From contig DIPM01000024.1 in assembly GCA_002427105.1 (NCBI GenBank), positions 49,709-113,708 of the forward strand: a stretch of 64,000 bases of DNA, in the 5' to 3' direction. The notes under the pieces are model-generated. The model saw nothing but the letters and a program-made list of their open reading frames with translations. It was not told the DNA's origin and ran no database searches. The translations under genes and the position numbers were made by a program. Shown here piece after piece: positions 9,569 to 18,224 of the stretch. This stretch comes from Marinilabiliaceae bacterium UBA5488 (lineage in GTDB: Bacteria > Bacteroidota > Bacteroidia > Bacteroidales > Marinilabiliaceae). Position 1 is the first letter of the stretch. Each line of letters begins with the position of its first letter.

Positions 9569-9647
9569 TGAGGTTTTCATCTGCTTATAAGCTGTGTTTT
9601 TTTAAAGATTTATTACTTTGGCAAAAACAAAAAAGTAAATCCTTTAT

Positions 9648-10244
9648 ATGCAACAAATAACGCGGATTCTTAAACTTGCAAAGGTTTATCAATTGTATCA
9701 GTGGCTGGTAGTAGCGCATAAATATACAAGGCTTTTTGCCCGTCAATACATACGATACCAAGAAGAGCAGAAAATCCTCGATATTGGCTGCGGACCTGCC
9801 GATATCTTAAAATATTTGCCTTCGGATGTTGCATACTGCGGAATCGATTTGAGTGAAGATTATATCAGAGATGCACGTAAACAATACCCAAATATGCGTT
9901 TTGTATGTGCAAATGTAGCCGACGATGACTTTGTCCTCATGGATGAACTTTTTGATACTGTTTTTTGTGTTGGCGTGCAGCATCATTTGAATGATAAGGA
10001 AATGGAAGCTGTATTGCGCTTTGCCTGGTCGAGGCTAAAGTCCGGCGGTCGCTGGTTCTCACTTGAGCCTGTGCGTAGTCCTCAACAAGGAAGAATAGAG
10101 AGATGGTTTATGGATAATGATAGGGGTAAATACATCCGAAGCGCTGAGGCTTACAAAGTAATTAATGAAAGAGTGTTTGAGAATGCGAGATATACTGTTT
10201 TGGCAAAAATCGATGAACATTCCCTTTGCTATTATTATTACTGA
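9648..10244 (+). CDS. Class I SAM-dependent methyltransferase
   Basis: A 198-residue protein with a Rossmann-type methyltransferase domain. Motif I is ILDIGCGPADIL (about 44-55), followed by the acidic end of beta-2 at CGIDLSEDYI (about 68-77). A VCANVADDDF segment (about 90-99) and a VGVQHHL motif IV region follow. The helical N-terminus (1-40) has no signal. The substrate cannot be predicted; the fold subset (Methyltransf_11/25) covers lipids, quinones, glycans and small molecules. It ends 5 bases before the convergent glycosyltransferase gene and is separated by 79 bases from fumC. Its position beside two glycosyltransferases would fit methylation of a glycan or lipid carrier, but that is only context. 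Confidence 0.85.
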   Translation: MQQITRILKLAKVYQLYQWLVVAHKYTRLFARQYIRYQEEQKILDIGCGPADILKYLPSDVAYCGIDLSEDYIRDARKQYPNMRFVCANVADDDFVLMDELFDTVFCVGVQHHLNDKEMEAVLRFAWSRLKSGGRWFSLEPVRSPQQGRIERWFMDNDRGKYIRSAEAYKVINERVFENARYTVLAKIDEHSLCYYYY

Positions 10245-10249
10245 AGCCC

Positions 10250-11209
10250 TTAAGCCTTAGGTGTTTCCTCCTCGATAAGGAAACGGGGACGCTTCTTTAC
10301 TTCCAGAAATATTTTGCCTACATACTCGCCTATCAACCCCAAACAGACCATGTTGATACCCGAAAATAAGGTTATTATTAAGAGCATGGAACTCCAGCCC
10401 GGAATAGTTTTGCCGCGAATAAAAGCAATCAATACCCAAAGGCTTATAATTATTGAGAGAAAAAACATGCTAATGCCCATCCATGTAACAATACGAAGCA
10501 AGGATGTGTTGAAGGATGTTACTCCCTGCCAGGCCAGGCTTAGCATTTTCCGAAAAGGATACTTGGTTTCGCCAAACTGTCGTTCGGTTCTGGAATATTG
10601 CACCACATCACTTCGGTAGCCCATCAGAGGGAAAATGCCCCGTAGAAATAAATTAACCTCATTATATCTCTGCAAGCTTGCTATTACCTTGCTGTCGGCC
10701 AAACGAAAGTCGGCATGGTTATAAACCGTTTTAATCTTCAATAATTTCAACAAACGGTAATAAAACTGAGCACTGTTACGCTTCCAGAAACTGTCGCTTT
10801 CACGATTGTCTCTAACTCCATAGACTATTTTGTTGCCCTCGGCATACTTGTCTATCATTGTTTCAATGACAGTAATATCATCCTGTAAATCAGCATCAAT
10901 TGTTATAAGACAGTCGGCCTTTGCTCTTTCCGTAAACAATCCTGCCACCAATGCATTCTGATGCCCGAAATTACTTGACAACTTTATTCCTTTGATGTTT
11001 GGGTTTTGCTGAGCAGCTTCTTGTATAAGTTTCCATGTGTTGTCGGTACTTCCATCATCCACCAGACAAAGATAGCTGCCTTCAGCTATCTTGCCCTTAG
11101 TTAACAAGCCTTGCAGGCTTATTGTTAGCTCATTAACGGTGTATGGCAAAACTGCTTCTTCGTTGAAACAGGGGACAATAATGGCTAATACAGGAATCTT
11201 TTTACTCAT
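10250..11209 (-). CDS. GT2 polyprenyl-phosphate glycosyltransferase (GtrB/DPM-like)
   Basis: Transfers a sugar from a nucleotide donor to a polyprenyl phosphate, giving a membrane-bound sugar donor. The 319-residue chain has the GT2 fold with IIVPCFNEE at 10-18, DDGSTDNTW at 51-59 and the metal-binding DADLQDD at 105-111. Two C-terminal transmembrane helices (about 232-260 and 270-296) are typical of GtrB/ArnC/YkoT-type enzymes. Its start overlaps the end of the upstream GT-C gene by 8 bases, so the two are translationally coupled. In such pairs the GT2 enzyme makes the lipid-linked sugar that the multi-membrane-spanning partner uses. Because the partner carries a stop codon here, the product may have no acceptor enzyme in this locus. 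Confidence 0.9.
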   Translation of the reverse strand: MSKKIPVLAIIVPCFNEEAVLPYTVNELTISLQGLLTKGKIAEGSYLCLVDDGSTDNTWKLIQEAAQQNPNIKGIKLSSNFGHQNALVAGLFTERAKADCLITIDADLQDDITVIETMIDKYAEGNKIVYGVRDNRESDSFWKRNSAQFYYRLLKLLKIKTVYNHADFRLADSKVIASLQRYNEVNLFLRGIFPLMGYRSDVVQYSRTERQFGETKYPFRKMLSLAWQGVTSFNTSLLRIVTWMGISMFFLSIIISLWVLIAFIRGKTIPGWSSMLLIITLFSGINMVCLGLIGEYVGKIFLEVKKRPRFLIEEETPKA

Positions 11210-12686
11210 TGTTGTTAAGACTTTGATTTTGAAGCAAACTTATGAACACATAGCCTTTACGCCAGGTCTTTATTTCTTTCCACAACTCATGGTTTTCAAA
11301 TTCGTCAATAAGCTCATCTGAAAGGTTTGATAAGTTGGAATATATAAAATAATCTTTATCGGCTTGCGAGCTGATACGCAAATCCCGGTCTTTTAAATCT
11401 ATATAGCGATGATTGCCACTAAATAGGCCGCCTCCGCCGACTTTTTCAGGTTCAATCTTGCTCTGGTTTAGGTAGTCAAGCATTTGTTCCCGTAAAGCAT
11501 AATAGGGTTGGTGAGCCAGAGTGGCATCCCATGCCTTTGCAATCCTGTCGGGATAAATCCAAAAATGGCCTCCTGCAAACATAAGCAGAAGCAGCAGGGC
11601 GTATAACTTTAGTTTTCGTTTATGCCAAAGACGATTTGCATAGGCGAAAACCAAGAGCCCCATCATTAATGTTATTCCCATATAATACCTTGAGCCGATA
11701 ACCAGTTGGGTTGTTAGGGCAAAATAAACAAAAAGAGCCAGAAGCATAACTATCAAAGCAAGCAATGGCAATTCCTTTGTTTCCAGGAGGTGGCGCTTGT
11801 TTTTAATGGCATGCACAATAAAAGCAAGTGCAGCGAACCAAATAACAAAACGTCCGTTTTCGAGCAGTCGCAGGCAAAATGAAGCAAGGTTTTTAAAGTA
11901 AGCAAACCATCCTTGCGGACCTTGCCATCCCTCCACCCATGGGGAGTCCGGATTATTGAGAAACCACCCGTTTTTAAGCAGATACAGAGAAAGATAAAGG
12001 CCGTAAATAAAAAAGGCAGGTATAAATGGCAATGCTGTCCGCAGTAATAAATTGAAATTAAAGCTTTCTTTATCTACATATCTTCGATGAAGCAGGGCGA
12101 AAACATAGACCAAAATCCCGCAAAGCATGCCTCTTCCATTTATTAATACTAAAAACAGCAGGGCTATGGCAGTTAGGCCTCTACGCCTTCCCGCAATACC
12201 GCAAAGCGCCATAAGCATTGCGGTAAGCAAGATTACGTCAGGCGAGGCAATAGCAATTTGCGTTAAGAGCGTGGATTCAAGCAAAAGTACGAGTAGAGCC
12301 GGGCCGACAATCTGAATTGGAAGATAGTAACGAAAGAGTTTGCGCGCGTAATATATCAAAAGCAAGGACCAAAGGCCTATAAAAATGTGTGACACCCAAA
12401 GGTGCTTGCCAAAAAACATCCACAATGCAGCGGTCATCATTCCAATCAAGGGAAAATGATAAGCAGTTCCAACTATCTCCTGACCTTCGGAGAATCCCGG
12501 AAGCCATAGGCGGGAGAAGCTTTGCTGATAGAACTAGTGGGCTTCTTTAGAGGTTTGTTGCACATTGTCCCAGAAGTAAACATGGTCTAAGCTGCTTATT
12601 ACAATAATTGCATAAGCCGCGATTAGAGGGATAATGTAGAGCAAATCGTTTTTCAATCCTTCATATGTGCCGGAGTTAAGCTTCAT
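11202..12686 (-). pseudogene. ArnT/PMT-like GT-C glycosyltransferase interrupted by in-frame TAG
   Basis: From an ATG at 12686 the frame runs 50 codons, meets TAG at 12536-12534, and continues in the same frame for 443 codons to the true stop at 11202. The N-terminal piece (first membrane helix about 15-31, then a luminal loop SSLDHVYFWDNVQQTSKEAH) and the next residues FYQQSF join smoothly. This gives the ...SKEAH-x-FY... loop of ArnT/PMT-like proteins, where I expect Trp at x (TGG to TAG is one base). The remainder is a multi-helix membrane protein with a soluble C-terminus. Reinitiation at the TTG at 12449 would lose the first helix and the acidic loop. TAG is used as an ordinary stop elsewhere in the window (for example exbD and hisS), so reassignment is unlikely. 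Real nonsense mutation and sequencing error cannot be told apart here. Confidence 0.8.
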
Positions 12687-12845
12687 GTCTGATAAAAATT
12701 CTTTATGGTCTTTAAACTGCTTAATATTAAAATTAAAGGCAGGTTGTGGAAAGCCAACTAAGCTGAAAAACCATCATGTAAGTATTTTAAAATAAAGCAG
12801 GACTAAGATAAGAATAAATACCTAGAAGCTTGATATTTTCAAATA

Positions 12846-12877
12846 AAAAGAGCCGGAAGTCTATAATCTTCCGGCTC
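12846..12877 (-). terminator. Rho-independent terminator of gapA
   Basis: Ten-base-pair stem GAGCCGGAAG / CTTCCGGCTC with an 8-nt loop. On the minus strand it is followed by CTTTTTATTT. It lies 24 bases past the gapA stop. Confidence 0.9.
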
Positions 12878-12900
12878 GAATTATGCTTAGTGCTTAATAA

Positions 12901-13914
12901 TTAAGCGTGGTCAACTTTGTACATGTGTTGGATAAGCTCAACAACCTTTGTAGAGTAACCCATTTCGTTGTCATACCAGCTAACAACTTTTACGAAGTTG
13001 TCATTTAGTGAAATACCTGCTTCTGCATCAAATACTGAAGTCCTGGTTTCGCCAACAAAGTCGTTAGAAACAACAGCGTCTTCTGTGTAGCCAAGAACGC
13101 CTTTCAACGCTCCTTCAGAAGCTTCTTTCATAGCCTTGCAAATATCAGCATAAGATGCCGGTTTTGCCAAACGGCAAGTAAGGTCAACTACTGAAACGTC
13201 GGGGGTTGGAACACGGAAAGCCATACCAGTAAGTTTGCCGTTAAGCTCAGGAATAACTTTTCCTACTGCCTTAGCAGCACCTGTAGATGAAGGGATAATG
13301 TTCTGACCTGCGCCACGTCCACCTCTCCAGTCTTTCATTGAAGGACCGTCAACAGTCTTTTGAGTAGCTGTAGTTGCGTGTACTGTAGTCATTAAACCTT
13401 CAACGATACCAAATTTGTCGTTCAGCACCTTTGCAATAGGAGCAAGGCAGTTGGTAGTACATGAAGCGTTAGATACAAACTGCATATCTTTAGTGTATTT
13501 GTCGAGGTTAACACCACAAACAAACATAGGAGTATCGTCTTTTGAAGGAGCTGACATAATAACTTTCTTTGCACCAGCGTCGATGTGAGCCTGGGCTGTT
13601 TTTTTGTCAAGGAAAAGACCTGTAGATTCTACAACATACTCTGCACCAACAGCATCCCACTTCAAGTCGGCCGGGTTTCTTTCTGAAGTAACGCGGATAG
13701 TATTTCCGTTTACAACCAATTTTCCGTCTTTCACTTCTACAGTGCCGTTAAAACGACCGTGAGTAGAGTCATACTTAAGCATGTAAGCCATGTAGTTAAC
13801 GTCAATAAGGTCGTTAATACCTACAATTTGTACATCTTTAAAGTTTTGAGCGGCGCGGAATACCAGGCGACCGATACGGCCAAAACCGTTGATACCAATT
13901 TTAATTTTTGACAT
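12901..13914 (-). CDS. gapA: Glyceraldehyde-3-phosphate dehydrogenase
   Basis: Oxidizes glyceraldehyde 3-phosphate to 1,3-bisphosphoglycerate with NAD in glycolysis. The ATG at 13914 gives 337 residues starting MSKIKIGINGFGRIGR, the canonical N-terminal NAD-binding motif. The frame is open further upstream to 13980, but that extension (rich in Ser, Asn and Lys) is not part of the family and would lie over the leader. The catalytic Cys152 sits in SNASCTTNC. The phosphate-binding segment HATTATQKTVDGPS and the WYDNEMGYS motif near the C-terminus are intact. It is monocistronic, with a well-formed promoter (13991-14022) and a strong terminator, as expected for a highly expressed gene. Confidence 0.97.
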   Translation of the reverse strand: MSKIKIGINGFGRIGRLVFRAAQNFKDVQIVGINDLIDVNYMAYMLKYDSTHGRFNGTVEVKDGKLVVNGNTIRVTSERNPADLKWDAVGAEYVVESTGLFLDKKTAQAHIDAGAKKVIMSAPSKDDTPMFVCGVNLDKYTKDMQFVSNASCTTNCLAPIAKVLNDKFGIVEGLMTTVHATTATQKTVDGPSMKDWRGGRGAGQNIIPSSTGAAKAVGKVIPELNGKLTGMAFRVPTPDVSVVDLTCRLAKPASYADICKAMKEASEGALKGVLGYTEDAVVSNDFVGETRTSVFDAEAGISLNDNFVKVVSWYDNEMGYSTKVVELIQHMYKVDHA

Positions 13915-13990
13915 GTTTATCTGTTTTAAATGATTATTTGACTTGCTGAACGAATAAAAAATAGGAAAAAGCTGTTTCAAATTCGCCGTA

Positions 13991-14022
13991 CAAAATTATG
14001 AAATCATTAGCAAACGGTCAAA
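13991..14022 (-). promoter_or_regulatory. gapA promoter: TTTG-N20-TAATTTTG
   Basis: On the minus strand TTTG (14022-14019) is followed after 20 nt by TAATTTTG (13998-13991), matching both halves of the Bacteroidota sigma-ABfr consensus. The predicted transcription start is near 13984, about 70 nt before the ATG. Confidence 0.75.
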
Positions 14023-14115
14023 CATTGTTAGGATTCATTTGCACTTGAAGTGTGAAATGAAGTTAATTATAAGTCTTTTATAGCCTTATAATTAGATTTG
14101 GCGGCTTAGATTAAC

Positions 14116-14145
14116 AAAAAAAGGAAATCATGGATTTCCTTTTTT
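14116..14145 (-). terminator. Terminator after the 43-aa lipoprotein gene
   Basis: AAAAAAAGGAAATC / GATTTCCTTTTTT with an ATG trinucleotide loop. The A- and T-runs make it work in either direction. It lies about 50 bases beyond the stop of the small minus-strand gene at 14194. Confidence 0.8.
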
Positions 14146-14193
14146 ATCAAATTGAGGGGCAATTTATTAAAGCTGAATATTGAAATATGCAGC

Positions 14194-14325
14194 TTAAGCC
14201 TTTGCCGGCAATTCGATATTTGTTTCAACTTGTCCGTACGCAGGGCAATCATCAAAGCTCTTGCAAGATGAAAACGCTAAAGCAACGAACAGGAACACAA
14301 CAAATGCAGTTGCTAATTTCTTCAT
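14194..14325 (-). CDS. Small lipoprotein, 43 aa
   Basis: Starting at the ATG at 14325, the frame encodes 43 residues ending at TAA 14196-14194. It has a Lys-containing n-region (MKK), a hydrophobic stretch to residue 18 and a lipobox-like AFSSC with Cys21. The mature peptide is only about 23 residues (CKSFDDCPAYG... to the end) with a second Cys at 27. A strong hairpin terminator follows. The compact, complete architecture (signal, lipobox, short tail, terminator) argues it is real despite its size. Small lipoproteins with a DCPAYG-like stretch are, as far as I recall, common in Bacteroidota and uncharacterized. No partner gene is adjacent; it lies between gapA and the histidine kinase. Confidence 0.7.
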   Translation of the reverse strand: MKKLATAFVVFLFVALAFSSCKSFDDCPAYGQVETNIELPAKA

Positions 14326-14508
14326 AATAGTATTGTTTTGATAGCAAAAATAGCGTAAATCAATCATTCATACAATTAAATATCAAAATTCCGCCTTTTC
14401 AATAAAGCTATAACGTAAAACTAGCTCCGGAGGTTTCATATCTGTAAAAATTGTTTTTTGAATGAAGAGACCGGATGTATTATCACCGCACATTTGAATA
14501 GAATATGA

Positions 14509-14516
14509 TATATTTG
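14509..14516 (+). promoter_or_regulatory. -7 box upstream of the histidine kinase gene
   Basis: TATATTTG matches TAnnTTTG, with a predicted start near 14523, about 60 nt before the GTG start. No TTG is seen at the expected -33 spacing. The rest of 14326-14583 shows no other feature. Confidence 0.45.
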
Positions 14517-14583
14517 TAAGAGAATAATTTTTAACATATTGCTGTGTTCAGGATAGCTGACAAACTTTATAAATAGGACTGAC

Positions 14584-15567
14584 GTGCAACAACAACCAAC
14601 CTTGCTGATAGTAACCCTTGGGATAACTATTATATTGCAATTCTTCGCTGCAGCAGTGGCCGTAAAGTTAACTAAGGTTACAAAATTCAATCTGTCATGG
14701 ATTCTAATATCCTTTGGATTTATTTTTATGGCAGTTCAGCGATTGGCTGAATTTCTGCCCTTTGTTACCAATTTTCAGCCGCAGTACTTCCGACTTTTCT
14801 ATATATGGCTTGGTGCCATAGCCAGTCTCTTTTTTGCCGTGGGTGTTTTCCTTATTCAGAAGATTTTTAACTATATGAAACAAGCTGAAGTTAGAACACG
14901 AGGGCAGGAGAAGGCCTTGCTTAATGCTGTTATTCAGGCAGAAGAGCGTGAGCGCAGGCGCTTTGCCGCCGAAATTCATGACGGACTTGGTCCCCTTCTC
15001 TCAACTATCAAGATGTCGGTATCGAGTCTGTCGAATTCCGAAACTTCAGCAGCTTCACAGGCAGTTATCAATAATGTGAATGTTGCCATTAGCGAAGCTT
15101 TTAAAAGCATTCAGGATATCTCCAACAATCTCAGCCCTCATATTCTTACCAATTTCGGGGTTGCAAAAGCTATTCGCAATTTTTGCAACAAGGTGAATCA
15201 GAGCAAGGGGCTGAAGGTCAAGTTTAAATCCAATATTGTTGATATGCGTTACGCTCCTGTACTGGAGGTCGTGATATATCGTTCGGTTTGCGAATTGGTG
15301 AACAACTCAATAAAACATTCAAAGGCAGGACTGATCAATATCGATCTGACTGCTGATAGCGAGCGGGTAGTTGTTAATTACAAGGATGATGGGGTTGGAT
15401 TTGATGCCACCAAGTTGTTTGTTGATGGCAGCGATAAGGGTACAGGCTATTATAATATGCTAAGTAGAGTCAATTCAATGAAGGGAAAGTTAGAAGTTAA
15501 ATCAATTGCTAATAAAGGAGTGAACGTAAATATTATTATCCCCATATCAGATGGAAAACAGCAATAA
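14584..15567 (+). CDS. NarL-type (HisKA_3) sensor histidine kinase
   Basis: A 327-residue kinase starting at GTG 14584; the only upstream in-frame room is nine codons with no ATG. The N-terminus carries three hydrophobic segments (about 6-27, 38-58 and 74-92) with almost no extracytoplasmic domain, so any signal is probably sensed in or near the membrane. A HisKA_3 dimerization domain follows, with RRRFAAEIHDGLGPLL and phosphoacceptor His132. The C-terminal HATPase domain has the N-box VCELVNNSIKHS and the DDGVGFD G1 box, then a G2 box region with GTGYYNM. It overlaps the response regulator by 17 bases, so both are made from one transcript. This membrane-sensor layout is common in Bacteroidota; the signal is unknown. 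Confidence 0.92.
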   Translation: MQQQPTLLIVTLGITIILQFFAAAVAVKLTKVTKFNLSWILISFGFIFMAVQRLAEFLPFVTNFQPQYFRLFYIWLGAIASLFFAVGVFLIQKIFNYMKQAEVRTRGQEKALLNAVIQAEERERRRFAAEIHDGLGPLLSTIKMSVSSLSNSETSAASQAVINNVNVAISEAFKSIQDISNNLSPHILTNFGVAKAIRNFCNKVNQSKGLKVKFKSNIVDMRYAPVLEVVIYRSVCELVNNSIKHSKAGLINIDLTADSERVVVNYKDDGVGFDATKLFVDGSDKGTGYYNMLSRVNSMKGKLEVKSIANKGVNVNIIIPISDGKQQ

Positions 15568-16204
15568 GATAAAGCTTTTTTTAGTTGATGACCATTCTCT
15601 TTTTTTGAACGGTTTGAAATCATTACTTAGCAAGAATCCTCAATATTCGATAGTTGGCGAAGCCGGTAATGGCCTAGAGTTTTTGAGAGCCTTCGAGTCT
15701 GCTCGCCCCGATGTTGTTTTGATGGACATATCCATGCCGGAAATGGATGGCATAGAAGCTTCGCGCAAAGCACTTGAGATAGACCCTGATTTAAAGATTA
15801 TCACTCTTTCCATGTATGGAGATCAGGAGTATTATACTAAGATGCTTGAATCGGGGGTAAGAGGCTTTGTGTTGAAGGACAGTGACATTCAAGAGGTCGA
15901 GACAGCTATCAATACTGTTGTTGAAGGAGGCAATCACTTTTCTGTGCAATTGCTCAGAGGCTTGGTTGTAGCCCGAAAGGAGAGCCTCCTTTCGGGTAAC
16001 GATGAAGACTATCTTTCTGAGCGTGAGCTCGAAGTGTTGATTGAAATCTGCCAGGGACTTTCTAATATGGAAATTGCTGACAAGCTCTTTATAAGCAAGC
16101 GCACTGTGGAAAAGCACAGAGCTAATATTTTGTTAAAAACCGGATGCAAGAACACCGCCAGCCTCGTGGTTTTTGCTATCCGAAACCACCTTGTCGAAAT
16201 ATAA
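15551..16204 (+). CDS. NarL/FixJ-family response regulator
   Basis: A 217-residue DNA-binding regulator. The receiver domain (about 6-120) has the acidic pair VDDH at 11-13, phosphoacceptor Asp59 in VVLMDISMP, and the conserved Lys in VLKDSD. The LuxR-type helix-turn-helix (about 150-215) shows LSERELEVLIEICQGLSNMEIA and SKRTVEKHRANI. Its start lies inside the end of the kinase gene, so the kinase at 14584 is its cognate partner. Targets are unknown. The only convergent neighbour is the beta-helix protein; nothing nearby shows an obvious repeated operator. Confidence 0.94.
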   Translation: MENSNKIKLFLVDDHSLFLNGLKSLLSKNPQYSIVGEAGNGLEFLRAFESARPDVVLMDISMPEMDGIEASRKALEIDPDLKIITLSMYGDQEYYTKMLESGVRGFVLKDSDIQEVETAINTVVEGGNHFSVQLLRGLVVARKESLLSGNDEDYLSERELEVLIEICQGLSNMEIADKLFISKRTVEKHRANILLKTGCKNTASLVVFAIRNHLVEI

Positions 16205-16206
16205 AA

Positions 16207-16225
16207 CAAAGGATTTAATCCTTTG
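16207..16225. terminator. Hairpin between convergent genes
   Basis: Perfect CAAAGGAT / ATCCTTTG stem with a TTA loop immediately after the response regulator stop. The U-tract is weak, so it is only a candidate terminator. Confidence 0.45.
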
Positions 16226-16258
16226 CTGAATTGTTAGTGCCGACTTATTTTCCGCTTA

Positions 16259-18067
16259 TTATAATTGAGGGTCATCCTCCTCCTTTTCGTATTCTATATT
16301 GAGGGCAAAGTCTCGTTTAAGAATTTTGCAGGTGGCGCTATTTTCACCGTCTGACAGAGATACTATATATAAGCCTCCCGATAATCCGGCCATGTTAATA
16401 ACCAGTTTGTTGTCTCCTACGTTGCCGTTAAACGTTTCGTTGTGAACCATCTTCCCGGCTTCATCATACACCGAAACAAGCAATTGGGTCTGAGAAGGGG
16501 AATAGGCCTCAATGGCTAACAAATCAACAGTCGGATTGGGATGACACTGCTTGATTTTGAGGGGAAGTGCTTCAAACACCGGATTGGAGGTGTCGGATTG
16601 AGCGCCTTGACCCAGCGAAGAAACAAGGAAAACGCCAAAATCAGGCAAGGTATGGCGCAGCTCATCTCTATTGCTGTCAGCACGTATGGGGGCTTCTATA
16701 GCAGACAAGTTGAGAGGAATCTGAATGGCTCCTCCTGAATATCTGCCACTAACTATGGGGCCGGCACTTAAGTTGAGTACATCATAGATGTAGAAATCTT
16801 TATCGCGGCTTAGTACTGTCGATAAATCGACCATCAAATCCTTGCGCTTATCCCAGTTATAGACAATAATATTGGCTCTCCCGGCTTCATGTCTGTTTTT
16901 TATAAGATGGTATTCAGTTTGCGTTGGCAAAGCGGCAGAGTAAGTGCTGTTGGCGTCCTGACCTGAAGAGCTTTTCCATTGCTCAAAAGTCAGGCCTGAC
17001 AGAGTCCCGCCATAATAGCGATTACGGTTAAATACTGGAGTTGTTATGTTGTCAAAGCTATCGAAAGCAATAAGTTGCATATCGGGATTTTTGGCAATAA
17101 TGGTATTTTCAAGCACCTGCAAAGAGTTCCAGCCTGCGATAACATAAAGTGAGCCGTCAACCAGAATGTTTTTTGACACTTGCGCGTTTCTGTTTGCCGC
17201 TGAATACCCCAATTGTACACTTGCTTTAGATTGGTAATTAGGTCGGTTGTAAATATGATTGCCTGTGATAGTTATCCTGTCGGCCTCCTGAAGCCCTCCT
17301 ATCAATATGTTGCGTTCAATAAAAGCAGCACCGGGAATACCGCTGTTGAAAATAGCATTGCCCTCAATAGAGAAGCCTTGAATTGAGCCGCTTTCACTGT
17401 AAATATGAATGCCAATCCCATAAGAATGAAACATTATATTGTCTCTGATAATCTTTAGAAGTGAGCTGTTCTGCCCGTATATGCCATGCCCATGTCCCCT
17501 GGTGTCGCCACTATAGCCGTTGTGATAGATGATACAGCCGTAAACTTCGGAGTTTACGGCAGTCTGCCAAAATCCTATCCCGTTGCCTCCATTATTGGAA
17601 ATAATGCAATTTATCAATTTCCCGTTTGCACCCCCGAAAAACACACCATCCTTATAATAATTAGAGCCGGTAGATGCCGAATTGCTTATGGTCAAGCCCC
17701 AAAACCAAGTGTAATTTCCGTCTATCCTAAGCACTGCACTTGCTTCTGTTGAAACATTGCCATCCAAAACTACAGTTTCGCCGGGGATGGAACGATAAAT
17801 AATCGGACTGCCCTCACGCCCGGAAAGCCCTGAACTGAAAACACCCTTATAAGTGCCTCCGGCAATCCATACTGTATCGCCTGCTTTTACGATGGGCGTG
17901 TTAAGTGCGGTCTGCAGATTCCACGGCGCCACACGTGAGCCTGTTCCCGCGGCTGAGCCTCCGGTCGCAACATAGTAACTTCCGGCATTAAGCCCCGAAT
18001 ATATTGTAAGTAAAAATCCTATACCTAAAAATAATCTACTCATAATTAAGGTCTTATGTTTTTGCAT
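16259..18067 (-). CDS. Secreted right-handed beta-helix protein with T9SS-type C-terminal domain and acidic tail
   Basis: ATG 18067 gives 602 residues; ATG 18043 (eight codons later) is an equally good signal-peptide start, and the frame is open above both. After the signal comes SYYVATGGSAAGTGS, a common opening of secreted beta-helix polysaccharide-acting proteins. Parallel beta-helix repeats (right-handed, with ladders of N/G turns) run to about residue 330, followed by a beta-sandwich (about 345-470). A T9SS sorting domain starts at the HPNPTVD segment and includes GGLYIVSLSDGENSATCKILK. Unusually, about 19 more residues, mostly acidic (…YEKEEDDPQL), follow the point where such domains normally stop. 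A polysaccharide lyase or epimerase role is plausible but no catalytic residue was identified. Confidence 0.85.
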   Translation of the reverse strand: MQKHKTLIMSRLFLGIGFLLTIYSGLNAGSYYVATGGSAAGTGSRVAPWNLQTALNTPIVKAGDTVWIAGGTYKGVFSSGLSGREGSPIIYRSIPGETVVLDGNVSTEASAVLRIDGNYTWFWGLTISNSASTGSNYYKDGVFFGGANGKLINCIISNNGGNGIGFWQTAVNSEVYGCIIYHNGYSGDTRGHGHGIYGQNSSLLKIIRDNIMFHSYGIGIHIYSESGSIQGFSIEGNAIFNSGIPGAAFIERNILIGGLQEADRITITGNHIYNRPNYQSKASVQLGYSAANRNAQVSKNILVDGSLYVIAGWNSLQVLENTIIAKNPDMQLIAFDSFDNITTPVFNRNRYYGGTLSGLTFEQWKSSSGQDANSTYSAALPTQTEYHLIKNRHEAGRANIIVYNWDKRKDLMVDLSTVLSRDKDFYIYDVLNLSAGPIVSGRYSGGAIQIPLNLSAIEAPIRADSNRDELRHTLPDFGVFLVSSLGQGAQSDTSNPVFEALPLKIKQCHPNPTVDLLAIEAYSPSQTQLLVSVYDEAGKMVHNETFNGNVGDNKLVINMAGLSGGLYIVSLSDGENSATCKILKRDFALNIEYEKEEDDPQL

Positions 18068-18224
18068 GGCTGCTTGTCCTGCTTGTGCTTTAAGTTGTAA
18101 CGCCAATACACACTTGGGCTAAAGATACAATGGAACTAAAGGATTGTAAACAGTGTAAAGCATATTTATTGTAAAAAGGACATAAATATCCTAAATCTTA
18201 TGTTGATGTGTATTAGCCTGTTGC

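Noticed and set aside
12277..12507. Separate reading frame ahead of the GT-C glycosyltransferase, suggesting a frameshift
   Set aside because: Translation of the minus strand from 12686 shows that the proper frame continues unchanged into the body of the gene; the only lesion is the TAG at 12534-12536.
12534..12536. TAG reassigned to an amino acid
   Set aside because: TAG ends exbD at 27119 and hisS at 48900 at natural protein ends, so it acts as a stop in this genome.
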